Made by a program: the position numbers and the translations under genes
NCBI RefSeq assembly: GCF_009379765.1
Contig: NZ_WHTD01000006.1
Span: forward strand, 1-64,000
Source: Actinophytocola sp.
GTDB lineage: Bacteria; Actinomycetota; Actinomycetes; Mycobacteriales; Pseudonocardiaceae
DNA: 64,000 bases
Reading direction: 5' to 3'
The notes under the pieces: model-generated
Database searches by the model: none
What the model saw: only the letters and a program-made list of their open reading frames with translations
Told to the model about the DNA's origin: nothing
Shown: positions 1-9,028 of the stretch, in pieces
Position numbering within the stretch: position 1 is the first letter of the stretch
Layout: every line of letters begins with the position of its first letter

Positions 1-566
1 CGGGACGCGGCCGAGGGCGGCAGGCCGATCACCGCCAGCGCGGCGGCCGCCACGCCGACGCCCACGAACGCGAGCCGCCAGCTCGCCTCGGCGGCCAACC
101 CGCCCAGCAGCGGCGCCGAGGTCTGCCCGGCCGCCTGCATCGACGCGAACAACCCGAGCGACCGGCCGAGCCGCGCCCGCGGCGTCGCCGCCGCGATCGT
201 CGCGATCAGCAGCGGCGTCGTGAACGCGTTGGCCACGCCTTGCACGCCCCGACCGGTCAGCAGCAGCGGGAACGTCGGCGCCATCGCGCACAGCGCGGAC
301 CCGACGATCGACACCACGTACGCCCCGATCACGCTGCGCCGCAGCCCCCACCGCGCGCCGAGGGTCCCGGAGAACAGCATCAGCCCGGCGAACGGCACCA
401 GGTACGCGGTGATCGTCGCGGACGCGCCCGCCGCGGACACGTCGAACTCGGCACCCAGCTCCGGCAGCATCGCCGAGGTGACGCCGCCGCCGAACGGTCC
501 GAGGAACGCGCCGGCATGCAGACCCGCGACCGCGAGGCGACGCCGATCGACCAGCCGATCGACCAC
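1..566 (-). CDS. MFS transporter, N-terminal part (cut by window edge)
   Basis: This reverse-strand frame has no stop from about 566 to the window edge and encodes repeated hydrophobic segments such as ITAYLVPFAGLMLFSG and an RGVQGVANAF segment, as in major facilitator superfamily exporters. The likely start is a GTG directly after the TGA of the PAC2 gene, so the two genes abut and are probably co-transcribed. It is missing from the ORF track because it runs off the window. About 188 residues are visible, roughly half of a 12-TM transporter. The substrate cannot be told; a drug-efflux-like MFS is likely from sequence style. Confidence 0.75.
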   Translation of the reverse strand, partial: MVDRLVDRRRLAVAGLHAGAFLGPFGGGVTSAMLPELGAEFDVSAAGASATITAYLVPFAGLMLFSGTLGARWGLRRSVIGAYVVSIVGSALCAMAPTFPLLLTGRGVQGVANAFTTPLLIATIAAATPRARLGRSLGLFASMQAAGQTSAPLLGGLAAEASWRLAFVGVGVAAAALAVIGLPPSAAS

Positions 567-1478
567 TCAGGCGCCAGGACCGGTGGGACCCCGGCCCGGT
601 CCGCCCGGTCGCCGCCTGCGCAGGTAGCGCTCGAACTCCGCGGCGATCGCGTCGCCGCTGGTCTCGTTCAGCGCGGTCTCCGCGTCGCCGCGCTCCTCCA
701 GCGCCCGCACGTAGTTGCGCACGTCCTCGTCCTCGGCGGCCATCTCGCTGACCGTCTGCTGCCATTCCTCGGCCTGGTCGGGCAGCTGGCCTAGCGGCAC
801 CTCCATGTCGAGGACCTCCTCGACCCGGTGCAGCAGCGCGAGTGTGGCCTTCGGTGACGGCGGCTGGGAGACGTAGTGCGGCACCGCGGCCCAGATCGAT
901 ATCGCCGGCACGCCGGCTTGCACGCAGGCGTCCTGCAGCACGCCGACGATGCCGGTCGGGCCCTCGTACCGGGACCGCTCGAGGCCGAACTGGGCGGCCG
1001 ACGCGGCGTCGTACGCCGTTCCGGTCACCGGCACCGGCCGGGTGTGCGGGGTGTCGGCGAGCAGCGCGCCCAGCGTCACCACGGTGGTCACGCCGAGCTG
1101 GTCGATGTGCTCGAGCAGCTCGGCGCAGAACCTGCGCCACCGCATGTTTGGCTCGATGCCGTGCATGAGCACGACGTCCCGGGCGGCCCCCGGCGGGCGG
1201 CACACCGACAGCCGGGTGGTCGGCCACTCGACCCGCCTGGTCACCCCGTCCACCATGCGCACGGTCGGCCGGGTGACCTGGAAGTCGTAGTAGTCGTCGG
1301 GGTCGATCTCGACCAGGTCCGTCGCTTCCCAGGTGAGCTGGAGATGTTCGATCGCGGCGCTGGCGGCGTCTCCCGCGTCGTTCCAACCTTCGAACGCCGC
1401 CACCAGTACTGGCTCGACGAGTGGGCGCTCCTCGTCGGCTGGGGACGGGGTCGGCGGCTGCTGGTCCGGATCGGTCAC
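567..1478 (-). CDS. PAC2 family protein (proteasome assembly chaperone-like)
   Basis: The 303-residue protein has the PAC2-type N-terminal core (PVLVAAFEGWNDAGDAAS) and resembles actinobacterial homologues of Rv2125. PAC2 domains occur in eukaryotic proteasome assembly chaperones; the role of the bacterial members is not settled. Their conserved position near the Pup-proteasome genes makes a link attractive, but that is inference. The GTG start is supported by a TAGGCT -10 box six bases upstream on the same strand, suggesting a leaderless transcript. The C-terminus is Arg/Gly/Pro-rich. The MFS gene follows immediately. Confidence 0.85.
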   Translation of the reverse strand: MTDPDQQPPTPSPADEERPLVEPVLVAAFEGWNDAGDAASAAIEHLQLTWEATDLVEIDPDDYYDFQVTRPTVRMVDGVTRRVEWPTTRLSVCRPPGAARDVVLMHGIEPNMRWRRFCAELLEHIDQLGVTTVVTLGALLADTPHTRPVPVTGTAYDAASAAQFGLERSRYEGPTGIVGVLQDACVQAGVPAISIWAAVPHYVSQPPSPKATLALLHRVEEVLDMEVPLGQLPDQAEEWQQTVSEMAAEDEDVRNYVRALEERGDAETALNETSGDAIAAEFERYLRRRRPGGPGRGPTGPGA

Positions 1479-1484
1479 CGGGCA

Positions 1485-1490
1485 AGCCTA
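1485..1490 (-). promoter_or_regulatory. -10 box (TAGGCT) of the PAC2 gene
   Basis: TAGGCT on the minus strand ends six bases before the GTG start of the PAC2 gene, which fits a leaderless transcript. It lies back to back with a second TAGGCT box for the plus-strand metH remnant, 27 bases away. No convincing -35 element is visible. Confidence 0.55.
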
Positions 1491-1517
1491 CGACCCGTGC
1501 CGAATGGCGGGGGATCG

Positions 1518-1523
1518 TAGGCT
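1518..1523 (+). promoter_or_regulatory. -10 box (TAGGCT) before the metH remnant
   Basis: TAGGCT precedes the ATG of the metH-like remnant by seven bases. It probably now drives the HAD phosphatase gene, whose start overlaps the remnant's stop. The same box appears before dop, pafA and the M24 peptidase. Confidence 0.5.
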
Positions 1524-1530
1524 TGGTCGC

Positions 1531-1737
1531 ATGCCAGCGGACACCACGTCGGGGCTGCTCCACGCCCTGACCGAGCAAGTGCTCGTCGCCGACCGGGCGA
1601 TGGGCGGGGCGATGGGCACGGCGCACCGTGGCCCGGTCAAGGCTGTGCGCAACGTCACAGCGGCCAATCGACGTCCGCGATCCGAGCCGGGCGTGTCGTC
1701 GCTCCACCACCCGGAAGCCAAGTACGTCAACATATGA
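1531..1737 (+). pseudogene. metH: Remnant of metH (cobalamin-dependent methionine synthase N-terminus)
   Basis: A 68-codon reading frame starts with LLHALTEQVLVADRAMG, which matches the start of the homocysteine-binding domain of MetH (typically ...RVLVADGAMGTML...). After about 30 residues the similarity fades, and the frame ends in a TGA overlapping the ATG of the HAD gene. In M. tuberculosis metH (Rv2124c) lies next to the PAC2 gene Rv2125, so the position agrees. The full enzyme is about 1200 residues, so nearly all of it is gone. The glycine of the DGAMGT motif is replaced by arginine. It may be a leader peptide now, but a decayed gene is simpler. Confidence 0.6.
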
Positions 1738-2414
1738 GCCGAGTCAACAGCCGCCCTGCCGCTGTCCTGTGGGACCTCGACGGCACCCTGCTCGACTCCG
1801 AGAAGCTGTGGGACATCCCGCTGTACGAGCTGACCGAGAAGCTGGGCGGCCAGCTCTCGACGGCCACCCGGCAGGCGATGGTGGGCACCAACGTGATGGT
1901 GACGCTGCGCCTGCTCTACGCCGAGGTGGGCATCCCCGACCCGTCGCCGGAGCAGGTCGCGGACGGCGCGGCGTGGATCGACCGGCGGATGGCCGAGGTG
2001 TTCCGCCAGGACCTGCCGTGGCGCCCCGGCGCCGAGGCCGCGCTCGCCGCGGTCCGCGCCGTGGGCTTCCCGATGGCCCTGGTGACCTCCACCGAGCGGG
2101 ACCTGACCGAGATCGCCCTCGGCACGGTCGGCCGGCACCTGTTCGACGTGACGGTCTGCGGCGACGAGGTCGACGGCCTCAACAAGCCGCTGCCCGAGCC
2201 GTACCTCAAGGCGTGCCGCCTGCTCGGCGTCGACCCGGCGGCCTGTGTCGCGATCGAGGACTCACCGACCGGCACCGCCTCGGCGGTGGCGGCGGGCTGC
2301 ACGGTGCTCGTGGTCCCCTGCGAGGTCCCGGTGGAGCCGGGGGAGCGGCGCGTGTTCCGCTCCTCGCTCAACGGGCTGACGGTGGCCGACCTGACCGGTC
2401 TGTTCAGCGGTTGA
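1734..2414 (+). CDS. HAD family phosphatase
   Basis: The 226-residue protein has the four HAD motifs: the nucleophile motif LWDLDGTLLDS near the N-terminus, VTST (motif II), the lysine in NKPLPEPYLKAC (motif III) and IEDSPTG (motif IV). A helical cap lies between motifs I and II. It belongs to the beta-phosphoglucomutase/phosphoglycolate phosphatase-like subfamily; the substrate is unknown. The ATG overlaps the stop of the metH remnant, so translation is probably coupled. The gene precedes hisE-hisG, as in many actinobacteria. Confidence 0.88.
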   Translation: MSRVNSRPAAVLWDLDGTLLDSEKLWDIPLYELTEKLGGQLSTATRQAMVGTNVMVTLRLLYAEVGIPDPSPEQVADGAAWIDRRMAEVFRQDLPWRPGAEAALAAVRAVGFPMALVTSTERDLTEIALGTVGRHLFDVTVCGDEVDGLNKPLPEPYLKACRLLGVDPAACVAIEDSPTGTASAVAAGCTVLVVPCEVPVEPGERRVFRSSLNGLTVADLTGLFSG

Positions 2415-2422
2415 ACCTACCC

Positions 2423-2533
2423 TCAGTCGATCTTCACGACTTCCGACCTGACACCGGGGTAGCTGGTCGAACCGCGCGGCGGCGTCGGTGGTCAGCAGAA
2501 CGCTGCCGTATCAAGGATCAGCCGGCGGGCCAC
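2423..2533 (-). pseudogene. Remnant of a VapC-like PIN-domain toxin
   Basis: On the minus strand, GTG at 2533 opens ARRLILDTAAF, the usual first strand of PIN-domain toxins with the first catalytic aspartate. The frame then breaks, and a neighbouring frame reads LTTDAAARFDQLP. A third frame ends VRSEVVKID and a TGA, like the last strand of PIN domains. The middle of the domain, with the other acidic residues, is deleted. Together these pieces span the 199-base gap between the HAD gene and hisE. The call rests on short motifs and is tentative. Confidence 0.4.
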
Positions 2534-2631
2534 GCACGCTCCCGGTCGTCCTGCCACTCGCGGTTCGGTGACGTCTCCGTGGTGATGTCCGGTGCGGGCG
2601 CGCTTCGGGCGGGATGAAAGGATCTGTGCTC

Positions 2632-2895
2632 GTGAAGACGTTCGACGAGCTGTTCGCCGAACTCCGCGACCGGGCCGCCAGCCGGCCCGAGGGCTCCGGC
2701 ACCGTCGCCGCGCTCGACGCGGGGGTGCACGCGCAGGGCAAGAAGGTGCTCGAGGAGGCCGGCGAGGTGTGGATCGCCGCCGAGCACGAGTCCGACGAGC
2801 GCCTTGCCGAGGAGGTGTCCCAGCTGTTGTACCGGGTGCAGGTGCTGATGCTGGGCCGCGGCCTCACCCTCGACGACGTGTACCGCCACCTCTGA
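2632..2895 (+). CDS. hisE: Phosphoribosyl-ATP pyrophosphatase
   Basis: HisE hydrolyses phosphoribosyl-ATP to phosphoribosyl-AMP, the second step of histidine synthesis. The sequence [10 protein letters not shown]...[27 protein letters not shown] has the family's conserved acidic residues (EEAGE, ESDE, EE). The ORF track starts at 2614, but an AAAGGA ribosome binding site nine bases before GTG 2632 and the usual family length favour 2632 (87 residues). It sits 32 bases before hisG, as in mycobacteria; the other his genes are not in the window. Confidence 0.93.
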   Translation: MKTFDELFAELRDRAASRPEGSGTVAALDAGVHAQGKKVLEEAGEVWIAAEHESDERLAEEVSQLLYRVQVLMLGRGLTLDDVYRHL

Positions 2896-2927
2896 GCCGT
2901 ATCTCCGAGCCCACTGGAGTCATGATC

Positions 2928-3773
2928 ATGCTGCGGGTTGCCGTGCCGAACAAGGGCGCGCTGGCCGGTCCGGCCGCCGAGATGCTCGCCGAGGCCGGGT
3001 ACCGCGGGCGACACGAGTCGCGCGACCTGACCGTGCTCGACCCCACGAACGACGTGGAGTTCTTCTTCCTGCGTCCCAAGGACATCGCGGTCTACGTCGG
3101 GTCGGGCGATCTCGACCTCGGGATCACCGGGCGCGACCTGGCGCTGGACTCCGGCGCGCCGGTGACCGAGCGGCTCGCCCTCGGCTTCGGCGGCTCCACG
3201 TTCCGCTATGCCGCGCCGGCGGGCCGCACGTGGGAGGTCGGGGAGCTCGCGGGCAGGCGGCTCGCCACGTCCTACCCCCGCCTCGTGCGGGAGGACCTGG
3301 CCGCCCGTGGGATCACGGCGGAGGTGATCCGGCTCGACGGCGCGGTGGAGATCTCCGTGCAGCTCGGCCTGGCCGACGCGATCGCGGATGTCGTCGGCTC
3401 GGGCCGGACGCTGCGCCAGCACAACCTGGTGGCCTTCGGCGACCCGATCTGCGAGTCGGAGGCGGTGCTGCTGCACGGCACCAACGCGGACGGCTCCGCG
3501 ACCAAGGACCAGCTCGCGGCCCGGCTGCAGGGTGTGGTGTTCGCGCAGCAGTACATGATGCTGGACTACGACTGCCCGAAGGCGCTGCTCGACCGGGCGA
3601 TCACGGTGACGCCGGGCCTCGAGTCGCCGACGGTCGCGCCGCTCGCCGACCCGGAGTGGGTGGCGGTGCGGGCGATGGTGCCGCGCAACGAGGCCAACCC
3701 GGTGATGGACCGCCTGGCCGCCCTCGGCGCGAAGGCCGTGCTGGCCTCCGACATCCGCTCCTGCCGCCTCTGA
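2928..3773 (+). CDS. hisG: ATP phosphoribosyltransferase
   Basis: HisG catalyses the first and feedback-controlled step of histidine synthesis, joining ATP and PRPP. The 281-residue protein is the long form: a catalytic part ([42 protein letters not shown]) followed by the C-terminal histidine-binding regulatory domain. Two ATGs lie two codons apart. The second (2928) has GGAG at eight bases and is preferred over 2922. It forms a pair with hisE. The stop lies eight bases from the stop of the convergent thioesterase gene. Confidence 0.94.
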   Translation: MLRVAVPNKGALAGPAAEMLAEAGYRGRHESRDLTVLDPTNDVEFFFLRPKDIAVYVGSGDLDLGITGRDLALDSGAPVTERLALGFGGSTFRYAAPAGRTWEVGELAGRRLATSYPRLVREDLAARGITAEVIRLDGAVEISVQLGLADAIADVVGSGRTLRQHNLVAFGDPICESEAVLLHGTNADGSATKDQLAARLQGVVFAQQYMMLDYDCPKALLDRAITVTPGLESPTVAPLADPEWVAVRAMVPRNEANPVMDRLAALGAKAVLASDIRSCRL

Positions 3774-3780
3774 CGCGGCG

Positions 3781-4560
3781 CTAACGCTGCGGCCGGACCA
3801 GGAGCGCCTGGGCGCCGCGGCCGACCGGGCCGGTGAGGTCGTGCAGGACGCTGAACGCGGTGCCGATCCCGTTCGGTCCGATCGCCGTGGTGGCGTCCAA
3901 GGCGATCCACTCGCCCGCGGGCTCGCGGTGGAGATGGACGGTCAGCTCGGAGTTGATGAAGAGCCAGTCGTGCGGGTCCATCCGGCCGGAGACGCCGTTG
4001 CCGGAGTCGGCCACGACCAGCAGGCGCTGCAGCCCGGTCGGCCGCTCGCCCGCGACGAGGTCGACGCCCTGGCGGGCCCAGACCGTGGCGGGGCCGGGCT
4101 TGCCGAGGTGGCCCTCCAGCGCACGCCACTCCATCGCGTCGAGGTATCCGGCGCCCCAGCTCTCCGGGCGGTGCATCGGCTCCCCGTCCTCGGGCGGCGC
4201 CAGCCGCTCGTCGACGGCGACCGCCACCGCGCCGGTGTCCGAGGCGATGTGGCGCCATGCCCGGGCGCGGGCCACCGTCCGGTCACCGGCCTTGAGCTCG
4301 GCCCCGAGCAGCTCCACGGCCCGCCCCGGCCGTTCGACGCTCACCGTGACCTCCACCTCGGCCACCGGCACCGGGCCCAGGATCTCGACCGTGAACCGGG
4401 CCATGAGCATCGGCGCGTTCGTCGGAAGGTTCTCCATGGCCCGCGCGAGGAGGGCACTCGGCGGGCCCAGGTGCTGGGTCGTGGCGGACCAGGGGCCGGT
4501 GGTGTGGACGGTGGAGGTGAACCTGCCGTCGCCCAAGGGCTCGTAGAACGCGTCGGTCAT
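3781..4560 (-). CDS. Acyl-CoA thioesterase-like protein (TesB-like double hotdog)
   Basis: The 259-residue protein has the arrangement of actinobacterial thioesterase-superfamily proteins: a first hotdog half (FTSTVHTTGPWSATTQHLGPPSALLARAMEN) and a second half with LFINSELTVHLHREPAGEWIALDA, where the Asn/Ser-Glu region corresponds to the TesB-like active site. The start at 4560 (MTDAFYEPLGDG) has GGAG just upstream; the track's longer start adds 15 unlikely residues. The substrate is unknown. It converges on hisG and lies upstream of the RecB-like gene in the same direction of transcription order. Confidence 0.8.
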   Translation of the reverse strand: MTDAFYEPLGDGRFTSTVHTTGPWSATTQHLGPPSALLARAMENLPTNAPMLMARFTVEILGPVPVAEVEVTVSVERPGRAVELLGAELKAGDRTVARARAWRHIASDTGAVAVAVDERLAPPEDGEPMHRPESWGAGYLDAMEWRALEGHLGKPGPATVWARQGVDLVAGERPTGLQRLLVVADSGNGVSGRMDPHDWLFINSELTVHLHREPAGEWIALDATTAIGPNGIGTAFSVLHDLTGPVGRGAQALLVRPQR

Positions 4561-4614
4561 GACTCCGGAAGTTAGCGGACGTTCACCTCGGGGCGCATCC
4601 GGCACACCACGACA

Positions 4615-5496
4615 TCAGTCGGCGCGGTCCAGGGGTGTCTCCTCGCCGGGGTCGGGCTCGGGCCAGCCCGGGTACTCCGGTGGCGTGCCGCCGAAGGCAG
4701 GGCACCGGGCCTGGTGGGCGCACCAGTCGCACAGCCGGCTCTTGTTCGGGCGGAAGTCGCCGGTCTTGCCCGCCCGCAGGATCGCCTGCCACACCGCGTC
4801 GAGGGTGCGCTCGAAGCGGGTGAGCTCGGCCTCGTCGGGGGTGTAGGTGAGGGACTGGCGGTCGGCCAGGTACATCAGGCGGAGCTGACGGGGCACCGTG
4901 CCGCGCAGCCGCCACACGACCAGCGCGTAGAACTTCATCTGGAACAGCGCCTTGGCCTCGCCGATCTCGCGGGGCGCGGTGCCGGTCTTGTAGTCGACCA
5001 CCCGGATCTCGCCGGTCGGTGCCACGTCGAGCCGGTCGATGTAGCCGCGGAGCAGGACCCCGGAGGCCAGCTCGGTCTCGACCAGCAGCTCGCGTGCCTC
5101 GGGGTCGAGGCGGCGCGGATCCTCCAGGGTGAAGTAGCCGTCGATGAGGCGGGTGGCCGACTCGAGCCACGACGCCAGGGCGTCGTCCTCGGTGAACAGC
5201 TCCGCCAGCTCAGGGCGCTCCTCGCGCAGCCGCTGCCACACCGGCGACAGCAGCGCGTGGGCCCGGTCCGGCACCCGCTCGGCGGCCGGCAGACCGAACA
5301 GCTCCTCCAGCACCGCGTGCACCACGATGCCGCGGACCTGCGCGGGCGTGGGTGTCTCGGGCAGCCGGTCGACCGCGCGGAAGCGGTAGAGCAGCGGGCA
5401 CTGCTTGAAGTCCCCGGCCCGGGACGGCGACAGCGCCGGCCGTCGGGGCGCCGGGGTGCCGGCCTCCGAAGTGGGCAGCGTCGCTGTGTCGGTCAT
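4615..5496 (-). CDS. RecB-family PD-(D/E)XK nuclease with Fe-S-type cysteines
   Basis: The 293-residue protein matches Rv2119-type RecB-like exonucleases. It has SPSRAGDFKQCPLLYRFR at the N-terminus, a His-containing HAVLEELF helix, the nuclease core IRVVDYKTG, and a C-terminal CDWC...C cluster. That cluster, with the early KQC cysteine, fits the AddB-type 4Fe-4S staple. It probably acts on DNA ends in repair; no helicase is fused to it. ATG 5496 is chosen because a TAGGGT box lies seven bases upstream and the family starts with a similar Thr/Ala-rich lead. Confidence 0.88.
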   Translation of the reverse strand: MTDTATLPTSEAGTPAPRRPALSPSRAGDFKQCPLLYRFRAVDRLPETPTPAQVRGIVVHAVLEELFGLPAAERVPDRAHALLSPVWQRLREERPELAELFTEDDALASWLESATRLIDGYFTLEDPRRLDPEARELLVETELASGVLLRGYIDRLDVAPTGEIRVVDYKTGTAPREIGEAKALFQMKFYALVVWRLRGTVPRQLRLMYLADRQSLTYTPDEAELTRFERTLDAVWQAILRAGKTGDFRPNKSRLCDWCAHQARCPAFGGTPPEYPGWPEPDPGEETPLDRAD

Positions 5497-5503
5497 GGCA
5501 CGA

Positions 5504-5509
5504 ACCCTA
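5504..5509 (-). promoter_or_regulatory. -10 box (TAGGGT) of the RecB-like gene
   Basis: TAGGGT on the minus strand lies seven bases before ATG 5496, consistent with a leaderless transcript. A second -10-like TACTCT at 5602-5607 faces the other way, six bases before the GTG of the site-2 protease, so the 117-base gap is a divergent promoter region. Confidence 0.45.
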
Positions 5510-5613
5510 GGCGAGGGCACCGACACTCTCGGGAGGCCCACCGCCGCGAGTCAACCCGATCGAGGGGTGCGGCCATCACCGCGTCCCCACACTTTGCCCC
5601 ATACTCTTTCAGG

Positions 5614-6735
5614 GTGAGCGCCATCTGGACGCCGGACCGCGAGGGCGGCCTGCTGCTGTTCCGGTTCCGTGGCGTGCCCGTCCTGCTGTCCCCGTCCTGG
5701 TGGGTGGGGTCGGTCGCGGTCATCGTGCTCTACGCGCCGCTCGTCAGCCGGTTCCTTCCGGAGGCGACCGCGGTCGTGTCGATACTGCTGGCCGCCGCTT
5801 TCGCGATCCTGCTCGGCGCGTCCGTGCTGGCCCACGAGCTCGGCCATTGCGTCGTCGCGTTGCATCTCGGGATTCCGGTGCGCCGGCTCCGGCTGTTCCT
5901 CCTCGGCGGGCTGGCCGAGATCACCCGGACGCCCCGGCGGCCCGCGCACGAGGGCGTGATCGCGGCGGCCGGGCCCGCGGTGTCGGCGGTGCTCGCCGCG
6001 CTGTGCGGGTTCATCCTCCTGTTCATGCCCGCCGAGGGACCGGTGTGGCTGCTGGTGCTGGAGTGCGCCGTCGCCAACGTCGCGGTCGCGGTCTTCAACC
6101 TGCTGCCCGGCCTGCCGCTCGACGGCGGCCGGATGCTGCGCGCCGGCGTGTGGGCCGTGTCCGGGGACCGCGGCGTCGGCACCAGGGCCGCCGTCGTCGG
6201 CGGGTGGCTCGTCGCCGGGCTGCTGATGCTGTGGGCCCTCTGGGGTCTCGCGACCGAGAGCCCGGACCGATGGCTGCGCCTCGGCGTCTGCGCCCTGACC
6301 GCGTGGTTCGTCGCGTCCGGCGCGCGTGGCGAGCTGGCCGCCGACCACCGCCGCAGCTGGCCGGAAGGGCTCACGCTCGCCGACCTCACCCGGCCGATCC
6401 TGCAGCTGCCCGCGGAGAGTCCGGTCGCCGACGCGCTCAGCGCGGCCGCGGGCCGGGGCGTCGTGCTGGTCCGCGCCGACGGCGTCGCCGCCGGGCTGCT
6501 CGACCCGTACGCCGCGGAGCGGCTGGCCGAACGGTCCCCGATGGCACCGGCCGAGCAGGCCGCCGAGCCCATCCGGCCGGAGTCCGTGCTGTTGGACTCC
6601 GAGCCGGGGGAGGACATCGTCGAGCGCGTGCAGGAGACCGCCGCGTGGCAGTTCCTGGTGGTGGACCAGGACGGCCGGCCCGCGGGCGTGCTTCGCCGCG
6701 AGGACCTGCGCGCCGGCCTCACCGGTCGGCGTTAG
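5614..6735 (+). CDS. Site-2 protease (M50 family) with CBS-like C-terminus, Rip3-like
   Basis: The 373-residue intramembrane metalloprotease has the zinc motif HELGH in a membrane helix and the second metal-ligand motif NLLPGLPLDGGRML. Six or so membrane segments are followed by a soluble region from about residue 250 that reads as a degenerate CBS pair (LTLADLTRPILQLP... and FLVVDQDGRPAGVLRREDL). This layout matches Rip3-type site-2 proteases, which cut membrane-anchored regulators such as anti-sigma factors. Its substrate is unknown. Its TAG stop overlaps the TAA of the convergent membrane-protein gene. Confidence 0.9.
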   Translation: MSAIWTPDREGGLLLFRFRGVPVLLSPSWWVGSVAVIVLYAPLVSRFLPEATAVVSILLAAAFAILLGASVLAHELGHCVVALHLGIPVRRLRLFLLGGLAEITRTPRRPAHEGVIAAAGPAVSAVLAALCGFILLFMPAEGPVWLLVLECAVANVAVAVFNLLPGLPLDGGRMLRAGVWAVSGDRGVGTRAAVVGGWLVAGLLMLWALWGLATESPDRWLRLGVCALTAWFVASGARGELAADHRRSWPEGLTLADLTRPILQLPAESPVADALSAAAGRGVVLVRADGVAAGLLDPYAAERLAERSPMAPAEQAAEPIRPESVLLDSEPGEDIVERVQETAAWQFLVVDQDGRPAGVLRREDLRAGLTGRR

Positions 6736-7496
6736 TTCGTGGTCGGGATCGGGTTCGGCGGCAGCCGGCGGCTCGTGGACGGACGGTCACCGTCACCGTC
6801 ACCGTCATGGTCGTCACCGTTGTCGGCGGTCGGCGACGGGCGGTCCTCGTCCTCGTCGCGGTAGAGGCCGCACACCGTCCAGTCGCCGTCCTCCTTGGCG
6901 ACCGTCATCTTCCGCGAGTCCCCGTCGTCGTCCTCGACGGTCTGGGTCAGGGTGAACGTGGCGCCGTCGGACGTCGGCTCGTAGTCCTTCATGGTGAGGC
7001 CGACCTCGGGCTGGTCGCCGGGCGATGCGCTGTGGCTCTTCGAGAAGTCGCGCGCGTCCTCGATCTCCTCGTCGAGCTTCTCGTAGTCGCCCGCGCAGGC
7101 GAGCGGCTGGAGCGGGTGGAGGTCGATGTCCTGGAGGTCGGTGTTGAGGATCGTCGTCAGCTTCCCCACGTACGACTCGGCCGCCGACCGCGCGTCGCCG
7201 CCACCGCCACCGCTCCCGGTGTCGTCGTCCTTGCCGAGCAGGAGGTACGCGCCGACCCCGCCACCACCCACGACGAGGATCGCGACGATGACCAAGCTGG
7301 TGATCAGCCCGGTCCGCGGCTTGGCCGGCGGCGGTCCGACCGGGAAGCCACCCTGGTCTCCTGCGCCCCAGGGCGTCTGCGGCGGCTGGGGTGGGTACGG
7401 CCCCTGGTTGCGGGGGCCCTGGTGGTAAGGACCTTGCGGTCCGTAGGGACCCGGCTGCTGACCGTACGGACCCGGTGGTTGCGGCGGATAGGTCAT
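6732..7496 (-). CDS. Proline-rich single-pass membrane protein, paralogue 1 of the trmI-flanking family
   Basis: The 254-residue protein has three parts: a cytoplasmic tail rich in PPQPPGPYGQ-type repeats, one membrane helix (LITSLVIVAILVVGGGG), and an extracytoplasmic domain with two cysteines (PLACAGDY and DWTVCGLY) followed by an Asp/Gly-rich tail. The same plan recurs in four other genes here (8470-11074), always with one cysteine pair and a C-terminal Trp-Cys motif. The fold may be NTF2/DUF4878-like, but this is a guess. ATG 7496 starts the Pro-rich tail shared with paralogue 4; the track's start at 8045 runs into trmI. Confidence 0.8.
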   Translation of the reverse strand: MTYPPQPPGPYGQQPGPYGPQGPYHQGPRNQGPYPPQPPQTPWGAGDQGGFPVGPPPAKPRTGLITSLVIVAILVVGGGGVGAYLLLGKDDDTGSGGGGGDARSAAESYVGKLTTILNTDLQDIDLHPLQPLACAGDYEKLDEEIEDARDFSKSHSASPGDQPEVGLTMKDYEPTSDGATFTLTQTVEDDDGDSRKMTVAKEDGDWTVCGLYRDEDEDRPSPTADNGDDHDGDGDGDRPSTSRRLPPNPIPTTN

Positions 7497-7511
7497 GGCT
7501 CCCCCTGGTGA

Positions 7512-8465
<954 letters not shown>

Positions 8466-8469
8466 CCGG

Positions 8470-9018
8470 TCAGGGCACGCACCACTTGCCGCCGCGCTTC
8501 TCAAGCGGCAGCGGCACTACCGTCGGCTCGCTGCCGGCGATGGTCAGCTCGACCTGTGCGGTGGCCTTGTCGCCGGTGATCTGCGGGTTCTCGACCAGCC
8601 GCGCGGTGGCCTCCGGCGGGAACTCCTCGACCGTGCCGACCGCGCTCGGGTCGCAGGCGAGCTCCTCCATCGCGGAGACGTCCCGGCTCTCGATCGCCGC
8701 GGCGGCCTCCTCGGCGACCGTGCGCGCCGCGGCCACGTTCTCGTCCGCGGGCGGCGGCGGGGTGGTCAGCGGGCCGGGCTGCTCGCCGCCCGGCTCGGGG
8801 GTGGGTGCCTCCGAGCTCGGTGGCGCCGAGCCCGTGATGGTCGGCAGGTTCGGGTCGGCGTTGTCGTCGTCGCCGGGCTTGACCAGCAGGTAGACGACCA
8901 GGCCGACCACCGCCAGCACGACGACCGCGGCGACGATCGCCACGACGGCCCCGCGTCTGCTCGCCGGCTTCTCCGGTGGGTCCTGGTTCGTACCCGGGTC
9001 CTCGTTGGTGTCGGTCAC
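8470..9018 (-). CDS. Single-pass membrane protein, paralogue 2
   Basis: The 182-residue protein has a short charged tail (EDPGTNQDPPEKP), one membrane helix (VVAIVAAVVVLAVVGLVVYLL), a Pro/Glu linker and an exported domain with two cysteines (EELACDPSAV and GGKWCVP). It lacks the PPGPYG repeats of paralogues 1, 4 and 5. GTG 9018 follows GAGGG, and the track's longer start overlaps the upstream gene. It is the last gene of a four-gene minus-strand run and converges on trmI. Function unknown. Confidence 0.78.
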   Translation of the reverse strand: MTDTNEDPGTNQDPPEKPASRRGAVVAIVAAVVVLAVVGLVVYLLVKPGDDDNADPNLPTITGSAPPSSEAPTPEPGGEQPGPLTTPPPPADENVAAARTVAEEAAAAIESRDVSAMEELACDPSAVGTVEEFPPEATARLVENPQITGDKATAQVELTIAGSEPTVVPLPLEKRGGKWCVP

Positions 9019-9028
9019 CGGACCGCCC

